A DNA stretch of 64,000 bases from Mikania micrantha (Eukaryota > Streptophyta > Magnoliopsida > Asterales > Asteraceae). The notes under the pieces are model-generated. The model was not told where the DNA came from, made no database searches, and saw only the letters and a program-made list of their open reading frames with translations. This document shows, piece by piece, positions 34,301 through 45,100 of this stretch. Each line of letters starts with the position of its first letter. Within the stretch, counting starts at the first letter, position 1. Made by a program: the position numbers and the translations under genes. The stretch covers positions 3,782,001-3,846,000 of the forward strand of contig CM018694.1 of the NCBI GenBank assembly GCA_009363875.1, in the 5' to 3' direction.

Positions 34301-36100
34301 TGATAATAGTTAGTAATGGTAATTTCTAGATAAGGGTAGTTTGGTAATATTGATATCTAGTGTGTTTGATAGTGGATTATAAATAGAGGTTAGGAGTGAG
34401 TGAGGTGTGAAGAGAATTGTTTAGAAATTAGTATTGGCTCCTGCTTGTACGGTGAGAAGGGATTTACCCTGGAATCATCTTCTTCCTTTGTAAACGATTG
34501 CTTAGTATAATCTATAACCTAATTTTCTTTATTTGTTCAGTCTAATACTCGTTTCTATTTCATTATCGCTATATCGTGGAATCGTATCTCATCATACACA
34601 TTGTGAAAGCAAAAGTTGATCATGTTCGTTAAAACTAGAAAAGATAAAGCTTAAAATGTTTTCTGTGTTGAACTAACACGCTCAAGGTTAAAATTTTTAC
34701 AATGGGTCATTTACCCATTATAGATGACATGGTAATTTTTGGGTAGTTTACAGGTGTTACATGATGTCCTTTATGATAGGTCACTCACCCATTGTTTATT
34801 GTAATGTTTACTAGATTGAATCAACTGAATATTGTAATTACAATGGAGGGGAACCATCGATATATAGAATGAAAACTAGAAACCCCAAAGAAACCCATCT
34901 TACACCTAAAGGCCATATACTAAGAGCCCAAATAATAAAACACTAACAACTAATTGACATCTATGACAAGCAAACTAGATAGTAACAATAGAGAAATGTC
35001 AATGACCTTTCAATTAGAAAATATGAGCTTAATAGATTGTAAACAATCATATAGGAAGAATACATTGATGCTATAAACACAAGGGAATTTCTAAAGTTGC
35101 AAATAAAATAAATGGCAGTCAACCTTTTATATCTATAGTATTCCTCACGAGCTCCCCTTAATCGGCACCTTAATGTTGCCATAGATTTTTCATCTCTATC
35201 ATAATCCATATCATCTTCCCCTAAACGACCTCCTTGTGGTTTGAAGGATGGATCTTCATGCAACTGAAGTAGAGAACAAAAAACCATTTAAGAAAGAACC
35301 TTCTAAAAATGGCAATTACACAAGTAGCATAAAAATACCGTTTGATTTATCATATTATCAATAATATCCATGTAGGGCCTAAACGGATCACGCATAGACA
35401 TTTGTTTGGACGTCTCCTCAGCCACCTGATAAATTTTGAGAAGTTAATGACAATCAAAAACAAGTTAGAAAACCAAAAACAACAAGTAGAAGGACACAAA
35501 ACTCAAAACATGTTAAAATTGACCAAAAAATCTGTTATTACTTACAACTATGACATTTGATAATTCTTGATGAGCCTCGTCAAGCTTTACAGCCATTTTG
35601 GCGATTTTATGCGAAAGAATTTTTTGGCGAGCGGTCCAATCAGTATTCTTCCAAATTGATTTTGGAATCTCACTCAAGCCAAAACCAAGAAGAAATACAC
35701 CTGTCACAAGTCCAAAAGTATTTGAGCAAGCCATGGCTAGACCCACTACACCTCCAGTCCTGTAAATCAACAAAACGTATAATAATTATATAGACGATAA
35801 GCAATGAAAAATTCCAGACTGCAAACTATCTGTCAGAATTATACGAGTTCGTTATTTGGTATTTTTCTTCGAGTAATATTTCCTTCTAAATGTTAGGCTA
35901 GTTTTGGTCATATATATATTGTTGGTCCAACACTCCAACAGGTCCCAATAGATACAGAAAGAATGACAGTATCCATTATTATATTCAATATAATGCACTT
36001 AATGACTACCATGTAAACTATATATAAAAATTTAATAGCATATCGTTATTTTGTATTTTTCTTCGAGTAATATTTCCTTCTAAAAGTTTGGTTAGCTGTC

Positions 36101-36146
<46 letters not shown>

Positions 36147-39100
36147 GTCCAGCACTCCAACAGGTCCCAATAAATACAGAAAGAATGGCAGTATCCATTA
36201 TCATATTCAAAATAATGCACTTAATGACCATGTAAACTATATATAAAAATCTAATATCATAAAAAAGCTACATGGAACGAAACAAACCAATTTTTTTGCA
36301 TTGTTATGAGCAAAACAAGTCCAACGAGACCAATCAATCCCAATATTAGATAGAAGACCAAGTTCACATGGATGCTAGTCTTCAATCTTTCTCTCACAGA
36401 AAAATCTCCAGCATCTTCATATCCCTGAATCAGAGGAACAACTAGCCTGCTCACACAAATAAATTAGATATAAAATCATTATTTGAGGACAAAAACATAC
36501 ATGATCCATTTGCTGAAATTCAAATCTTATCAACAAAACAAGCACTACAGAGAAAAATATTACATCACCTTGATGCTAATTTTCAATCAAATACTATAAA
36601 TAAGCATACTTTCAAACTTGTAAGGGGAACTTGCTTTAGAATTTATGCAAATTGCAAATGAAGAACTTCCAATAATATGATGAGGTAAAAATTCTTTTTT
36701 AAAACAGAAAAACTCTGTTTATTATTGGTCCACAATGGACATAGAGAGACTGAATAAATTAAAAGAGCATACATCCTGACCTACCAAGTAAGCAAGAATG
36801 TACTCCAATACGACAAGCTCCAAAAGAAAGAGATTCCACCATTGTCATGACCTATAATCGTCTGGTCAACAAAAATAATAGTTTAATCTTTAAACAAAAA
36901 GAAGAAGAGTGATAACCATATTGATGCAACAAAGAGCATTCTTAGTATGCTTTTATTGTTTTGTCAGCTAGCTCACTTCTGGATGAAGATTAAGTGAATC
37001 CTGATGTTTGTAAACAAAAACAATCTGGATACTCACGAACACAGAGACCTTTTAGGGAACAGCCCACGACTCTTTCTTTTATTAAAGGAATCGAAAATCA
37101 GAATACATCTTATGAGAATTCATCTCCCTATTTATAGACCAAAAATTAATACTAATCTCAAACTTATCTAAACAAAACAAACATAAGATAAGTATTACCG
37201 AATAAAACAAATAAAATAATCTTAAAACAAATCAAGAATCACTTAACATTCACCCCCTGATTCTGGTCTTCACAATGGATAAGTCTTCAATTCCCTAAAT
37301 ACTTCTCATCTCAAGAAACTTGATTCTTGGCAGGGCTTTACTTAGAACATCAGCTTTCTGTTCTTCTCCATTCACATGTTCCACATTGACTAGATTCTTT
37401 TCAACACTCTCCCGAATAAAATGATACTTCGTATCTATATGTTTGCTTCTACCATGGAAACCAGGGTTCTTCATTAGTTCAATTGCTGATTTGTTATCTA
37501 CCAATAACTTTATACTTCCCGTATCCTTTCCAGTCAGCTCTTCAATTATAGCTTTCAGCCCAATAAACTTTGTATAAAGTATTGTATTAGTGTATTCTTG
37601 TATATCATTGAGAGTACAAACAAACATCTATATATAGGCTGATTGTAGAAGATAGACAGCCTCTAGAGGAGTTGAAAAGACTCTAACTTAATAGATAATT
37701 TATGAACTATTAATAGATAATTATGACTTATTAATATGACTAATATACTCAACCCTCTAACTATATATATATATACTAAAGCTGTCTAATATTCCCCCGC
37801 AAGCTAAGGCCGGTTAGCGACCTGCAGCTTGGATCTTAGCAATGTGAAACGATCAGTAGATAGAGGTTTTGTAAAGACATCAGCAATCTGGTCATGTGTT
37901 GAGATGAACTGATAGATGCCCCTGAGCAACGTTTTCTCGAACGAAGTGAAAATCAACTTCAACATGTTTGGTGCGAGCATGAAAGACAGGATTCGCTGAC
38001 AAATAAGTAGCACCCAGATTATCACACCACAGAGTTGGAACCGATTGCACCCGAACTCGCAATTCCTGTAATAATGTTTGCAGCCAAGTTAATTCAGCCA
38101 CGGTATCTGCTAAAGCCTTGTATTCGGATTCTGTAGATGACCGAGATACAGTGCGTTGTTTTCGCGCGGACCATGAAACCAGATTAGAACCCAAATATAT
38201 TGCAAATCCCCCCGTGGATCGACGGTCATCCGGGCAGCCAGCCCAATCAGCGTCAGAGAAAGCACTCAGAGAGTTGAAAGCTGTATCCGTGTAAGCATGA
38301 AGTTGAGAACTAGACTTGTGAGACAACAAAAGGCCCTGGTTGGACGTTCCCTTAAGATATCTGAGTATTCGTTTAACTGTTGACCAATGGTTCTCTGTAG
38401 GTGAATGCATAAATTGACAAACTTTATTAACTGCAAACGAGATATCGGGTCGTGTCAGGGTGGCATACTGTAGTGCACCCACGATCTGACGATACTTAAC
38501 CGGATCAGCGAAGGGAGGACTATCACCAAGAGACAACGTATGTGAGGTGGACATTGGTGTAGGAACTGGTTTAGCAGTAAAGAGACCAGCACGGACCAGA
38601 AGATCGTTGATGTATTTCTGCTGCGAAAGAAGCATATCAAGACCTGCACGAGAAATCTCAATACCCAAAAAATAAGAGAGGGCGCCCATATCCTGAATGG
38701 GAAATGTCTGACTGAGACGCTGAACAACCGTGTCAATAGCGGCGCTGTTATTTCCTGTCAAAATAATGTCATCAACGTATACCAGCATATATAAAAGTGT
38801 ACCATGCCGAGAATAAACAAAGAGTGATGGATCAGTCCGGGAACCCTGAAAACCGAGGGTGGTCAGCGTCGATGTCAGACGATGAAACCACGCACGAGGG
38901 GCTTGTTTAAGTCCATATAAGGACTTGTGCAAACGACACACATGATGAGGTCTTGTAGTGTCAACAAAACCAGGAGGTTGGGTCATGTAAACCGTTTCTT
39001 TGAGATCTCCATGAAGAAAGGCATTTTGAACATCTAGCTGGCGAAGAGACCATTGTTGTGTAACCGCAAGAGAAAGCACAACACGAATGGTGGTTGACTT

Positions 39101-42100
39101 AACAACCGGACTGAATGTTTCGGTGTAGTCAATTCCTGGTTGTTGATGAAACCCTTTAGCCACGAGGCGAGCTTTATATCTTGTAATTTTGCCAGTTTGG
39201 TCTCTTTTAAGTCTATATACCCATTTACAGTCCACCAAATTAGCAATGACCATGTACCATTTTTCATAAGAGCTGAATACTCAGCAGCCATGGCTTGTTG
39301 CCAGTGAGGATCTTTGTTGGCAATGGCAAATGAAGTAGGTTCAGGTGGATGAGAGGTAGAGGTAGTATGATAGGAGGCAGGATTAAAAGGTTGAGTTTGT
39401 TTAGGGTTAGGGCGTAGATTAGCTGGTCTAGGGCGGGGTTGTGGTTGTGGAGGTTGATTAGAGGTATTGGGAGGTGTATTAGGGTTGGTTTGGTCGATCG
39501 AAGGTGGTTGGGTCGAGGCTGTTTGGTGGGAGGCTGTTCGGGGTGAAGCTGTTTGGGTCGGGGCTGTTTGGGGTGAGGCTGTTTGGGGTGAGGCCGTTTG
39601 GGTCGGGGCTGTTGGGTTAGTAGTGGCAGATTGAGGAGGTGTGTGGCTCAGCTCGGCATTACTCGGATCTGAAAAAGGTATAGATGGGTTAGGGTAGGAA
39701 GAGATATATGGAGACTCAGGTGATGGAACAGAAATTTTGAGAGGTGTGGAGGCAAAGGGGAGGACAACTCGTTAAAGCGAACATGACGAGCGATATAAAT
39801 GCGGTCGGTAATAGGATCAAAGCACCGATATCCATGATGTGCGGTGCTGTAGCCAAGGAAAATGCATGAAGTGGATCGAAAATCCATCTTATGTGTGTTA
39901 TAGGAGCGAAGATGCGGATAGCATTGACAACCAAAGACACGCAAGAAGGACAAGTCAGGTTTGCGTTTGAAAAGGTGTTCAAATGGAGAAGTGTGCGAGT
40001 TGGTTCTAGATGGCATACGGTTGATGAGATAAACCGCTGTTTCGAAGGCAAAATGCCAAAACCGGTGTGGAACATTGGACTGAGCCAGGAGTGTAAGGCC
40101 GGTTTCAACGACATGACGATGACGTCGTTCAACCATGCCGTTTTGTTCACTCGTATGTGGGCACGAGAATCGATGTTGAATGCCTAGGGAGGAGAGAAAA
40201 GGTGTGAGTTTTCGAAACTCACCACCCCCGTCAGTCTGGACGGATTTCAAAGTAGTTTGAAATTGGCGTTCCGCCATTTTTATAAAGTTGGTAAATGTGC
40301 TAAAAACATCAGATTTGTATTTTAACGGGAAAATCCACATAAACCGAGTAAAATGATCAACACACAACAGAAAATATTTATGACCATCAAAAGAAGCAAC
40401 AGGCGCAGGGCCCCACACATCACAAAAAACCAAATCAAGAACATGAGTACTTTTATAATTTGAAGGAAATAAATGAAGTTTGGACGATTTCCCAATGGAA
40501 CAGGCATTACAATGAGAAACAGTGTCATTATTCAAAACAGGTAAACAATACTTAGAAATCATAGAAGCAAAAAGTTGTGGATGTGGATGTCCCAACCGTT
40601 GATGCCAAATGGTGGAGGAAGCACGAATTGTGGAAAAAGCAACTTTCTTGATTGGTTGATCTTTTGGAAAACGAAAAGAATAAAGGCCACCATTACTTGG
40701 ACCCATGAGGAGGGTAGCGCGTGTAGAGTTGTCCTTCACAAGAAAAAAAGTAGCATGAAATTCGAAGACATTGTTATCTTGACAAAATTTTTGGACAGAA
40801 AGTAGGTTAGTTTTGATTTCAGGAACATGTAAAATATTGTGTAAAGAGAAAGTTTTAGAGGGTGAGTAAAGCCGAGTAGAGCCAATATGAAGAATAGGGA
40901 GAGGTGTACCATTACCAACATGAAGATTGTCATCACCGAAATATGGCTCCGAGTGTTCAAATCCTGTGAAATCTGGAGAAACATGATTACTAGAACCTGT
41001 ATCCGGTAGCCATGTACTTGTAGACGCTTGTGAGCGATAGTCAGCATAGTTTGCAGATGGCTGGCGTGTCCTTACAGTAGCTGGATCACGGTTGGGGCAT
41101 TGTGAGGGGAGATGGCCAATCCCACAACGGTTACACGTACCATAGACTGTGTTCTGATTCGATGCCCAAGAAAACTGACTCCGGTTGCCAACTGAATTTC
41201 GAGAGCTGTTCTGATTGCCACCACGTCCACCACGACGATTGCCACGGCCACGAGAGAAAGACCTGTTTGTATACAGGGCCTGCGGTGGCTGATTAGAAGT
41301 GGAAGCAGGCTGGAGTTGTAAACCAAGCTGAGAGGTCAACTGCTGAAGTGCGTGTAAGGTGTCTGATGGAGCCGTGGATGCGCCAGGAGTAGGGGCTGTG
41401 TTGCGGTTTATTGTAGTAGCAGCGAATGCCTGAGTAGGGTTAACATCAGGTTGATTTTTCGTGATGAAATAATCATGATCAGCCAACAAACCATGCAATT
41501 CTGAAAAAGCTGTTGGAAACTACCGTGTGAGCAGAGTGGATTTTAAACCATTGTATTCTTCTCGGAGACCTGCGATAACAACAAGTACCAAATCAGTCTC
41601 GGCCATGGGATGGCCAATATTTGCCAGAGAATCCGACAGGGATTGTGCCCGTGTCAGGTATGCAGAGGCTGTTTCATCGCCTTTCATCTTGATCTGCATC
41701 AGTTGAGTCTTTAATGTGTAAACACGAGAGGATGTTGGTGGCGCATAGGCTCGTTCAAGAAATAACCAGAGATCACGGGAGGTTTATCCCTGCACATGTT
41801 GGAAAGAGGCTTCAGAGATGGTGGAGGTAATGATGGTGCGAACGTGTGCATCATTCGAAATCCACGTCGCATAGTTACGGTTGGGCTGGGGTTCATCTTT
41901 ATCATTAGCAGGTGGAATGGTTTTGGGTGGACAGGGTATGGATTCATCTATGTAGCCGAATAGATTGTTTGTAACAAGGAACGGTTTGATCATGTTCTTC
42001 CAAAACCCATAGTTGGTAGGAGAGAGGGTGAAGCCAAACTTGTGAGAATTGTGGCTGGTTTTGTCAGCAGTCGAAAAGGGAGCAAGAAGAGCCATGAGAG

Positions 42101-45100
42101 GGTGGTGATTGGTGGTGGAGGTGGGTTACGGCTGAAGGAGAAGGGTGGCTGGTGGCTGCGGCAGGATTAGGGTTGAAGGTGGTGGCTGCCAATTGAAGGT
42201 GGCGGCAGGATTAGGGTTGTGATCCCTGGCTGTGATACCACAATAAACTTTGTATAAAGTATTGTATTAGTGTATTCTTGTATATCATTGAGAGTACAAA
42301 CAAACATCTATATATAGGCTGATTGTAGAAGATAGACAGCCTCTAGAGGAGTTGAAAAGACTCTAACTTAATAGATAATTTATGAATTATTAATAGATAA
42401 TTATGACTTATTAATATGACTAATATACTCAACCCTCTAACTATATATATATATACTAAAGCTGTCTAATACAGCCAAATAGTTTGGCATGCAGTGGCTG
42501 TTGCAGCCATAAATTCTGCCTCACCCGACGATAAAGCCACTGAATTTTGCTTCTGACTACTCCAAGCAACCGGACCACCCCCATAATAGAAGATCATTCC
42601 TGTTGTACTATGTCCATCTACCCGATCATTTGCATGTGAGCTATCACTGTAGCCGATTAGTTTTTCACTTCCATTTATTGTATATCGAAATTCCAAAACT
42701 CAATGTACCTTTGATATATCTCAACAAATGTTTAACAGCCTGCATATGAGTAGTTCTTGGTACTTCCACAAACCTGCTAGCCACTCCTACAGCATAGTTT
42801 ATGTCGGGCCGAGTATGTGTCAAATATCGGAGACATACAATGATGCTTCGATACAAAGTAGGATCTGCTAGTTCAGCCTTGTCATCTTTTGTTAACTGCA
42901 GACCTGGTTCCATAGGGAATTTTGTTGCATTGCAATCCCACATGTTCGCATTTTTAAACACCTTAGTTGCATATCCTTCTTGGCAAATTGAGATACCTTC
43001 TCCAGTTTGCACAACTTCTAGGTGTGATGTGGGGCTGCAAGTTTTGATCACTTTGCACATCTTCTACCATAAATTCAGTCATCTCTTGTTCATCAGCTTC
43101 TTCTTACCAATTCCACGGTTTTTGTTCTTCAAAGCGAACATCTCGGCTAACATTTATCTTCCCTGTTTTCGGGTTGTACAGCCTGTATGCTTTACTCCCT
43201 TGTTCGGTTCCAAGATTGACCATTGGTTCACTTTTGTCTGCCAACTTTGTAAGTTTTACCGAAGAGACCTTGACATGAGCCAGGCACCCAAACACTTTGA
43301 GATGTTCTAAATTGGGCTTCCATCCTTTAAATGCTTCATAGGGAGTCTTCTCTACAGCCTTTGTTGGAGTTCTATTTAGAATGTACACAGCGTGCCGTAC
43401 TCCTTCCCCCACATCCATTGAGGTAGTTTCATTGTTTTCAGCATTGACCTTGTGGTTCCAAGTATTGTTTGGTTCCTTCTTTCGACCACACCGTTCTGTT
43501 GAGGCATGTATGGTGCTGTCAAGAACCGCTTTATGCCTTCTTCACTGCACACTTGCTCAAACTTAGTAGAAGTAAACTCTCCAACTCGATCCGTTCTTAG
43601 GGCTTTTACTTTGAACCCACTTTCCAACTCAGCTGCTTGTTTAAACATTTTAAAGGCTTCAAGTGCTTGATCCTAGTTTTCAGCATTTGTATCCACATGA
43701 ACATCCTATAGTCATCAATAAGTAATAGAAAATAAATGTTCCCAGCCGGAGTAGATAGTGAGATGGGACCACACAGGTCAGCATGAATTAGCTCCAAGGG
43801 CTGGCGTGCTCGGAATTTTCCTTGTGAAGGGAAAGGGAGTTGTTTATGTTTTCTGACTAAGCAGGCTTCACAAATCTGAGGTTTTTGTTCAATTCTTGGC
43901 ACCCCTTTTGTGAGATCTTCCTTGTACATCCTTCTCATAGTGTCAAAATTCAAGTGACCAAATCAGGCATGCCACAGCCATGCCTCTTCATCTAACCTTG
44001 AGAGCAAGCAGATTGGTGGAACCACTTGGAGCTAAATTTTATAGAGATCAAGGTTTAAAAGAACGGAATCGCGCCTCGAGGCGTTTTCACTCTGCCTCAC
44101 GAGGCGTAAGTTCGAGGCGGTAGCAAATAAATAAATACTTTTATAATATATATATAAAAAAATACGCCCTATTTGCGTTGCACGCATATAATGGATATAT
44201 GTGTGGGCCCTTAAGAGGCAAAAGTAAAAGTGCACTAATTTTAACGTTATTTTAATTATTTTGTGAAAATAACATTAAAATCATTGGGATGATCAACTTC
44301 AAACGATAAGTTTGAGCCGGGGACTCTTTCGGAGCAGCCTCTCTATCCCAATTGGGATAGGGGTAAGGTTTGTATCTATCCTTCCCCCCCAGACCCTACT
44401 GAAAAGTGGGAATATACTGAGTAAGGTTGTTGTTGTTGTTGTATATACAAAAAAATACGAAACATCAATTAAAGAGCTTTTATAACTAAGATCAACATCA
44501 TTCAATAAACATAAAAAGGACAAAGTCTATAAAACACAAAAAGCTTTTAGAAAAACCATCAGCCCATATAGACCGCCTCGGCCCAGTGAGGCGTGCGTTT
44601 CTTCAGATTTTGTGAGGCGCCGCCTCAAAACGTTTTTCTTCCGTTTCGACTCGAGGCGCCGCCTCAGACCGCTTTTTTAAACCATGATAGAGATGGTTCT
44701 GTGATTTCTTGACCTTCATGAGAGTAGCTCCCTGCTGATCATACAACCATAGAAGCCTTCTTGCATGTGGATTCTACAACCAGTTTCATCAAATTGTCCC
44801 AGACTCAATAGTTATAAAAGTTAATGTTATGTATATCTAGTATAGGTTGTTCATATAAAATCTCTTAATTAGCTTTGATAAAGAAGTTGAAGTTAGCTAG
44901 AAACTACTTTCCAGGGTTCATCTAGTGGAGAGATTCAAATCTGAATTCTAGATGATCCTTCAAGAGTTGGATATAGAATGAAAACCAGCTAAGAGGATAC
45001 CAAGCAAGGGCAGACCTAAGAAAGGCCCTAGGGGTGGCAAGGCCTCCATTTAACATTAGCCCAACAACAACGACAGCAACGACGGCGGCGGCGGCAACAA

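Larger units (their letters stand above)
32720..34594 (+). mobile_element. Gag-only LTR retrotransposon (1.9 kb)
   Basis: LTRs at 32720-33045 and 34272-34594 start TGATAGAG and end TCATCA, flanked by a perfect target duplication TACAC (32715-32719 and 34595-34599). A purine tract (AAGGGGGGGAGTAA) abuts the 3' LTR. The internal region is only 1.2 kb: it holds a gag-like sequence and no protease, RT, RNase H or integrase. The LTRs differ by several substitutions and a 3-bp gap, so the insertion is older than E1 or E3. It must have moved using proteins supplied by another element. Confidence 0.9.
37561..42471 (-). mobile_element. E3: young Ty1/copia element inserted in E4
   Basis: LTRs of 231 bp at 37561-37791 and 42241-42471 differ at one position I can see. 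They are flanked by the perfect target duplication CAGCC (37556-37560 and 42472-42476) inside the E4 RNase H. The primer-binding site is at 42229-42240 and the polypurine tract at about 37792-37803. On the minus strand both LTRs start TATTAG rather than the usual TGTTAG seen in related E2. Gag, protease, integrase, RT and RNase H are all present but broken by two stops and at least two frameshifts, in spite of the young LTRs. Confidence 0.95.
37005..44830 (-). mobile_element. E4: decayed Ty1/copia element in intron 1
   Basis: The 3' LTR is at 37005-37248. Coding remnants follow upward: RNase H end (37295-37560), then, after the inserted E3 (37561-42471), RNase H and RT end (42477-43060), integrase (43104-44040), then the inserted hAT-like element C, and a pre-integrase piece (GQFDETGCRIHMQEGF at about 44700-44810). 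The 5' end is missing. Most of the RT, including the catalytic motif, is deleted between 43060 and 43104. The orientation is the same as the host gene. Confidence 0.85.
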
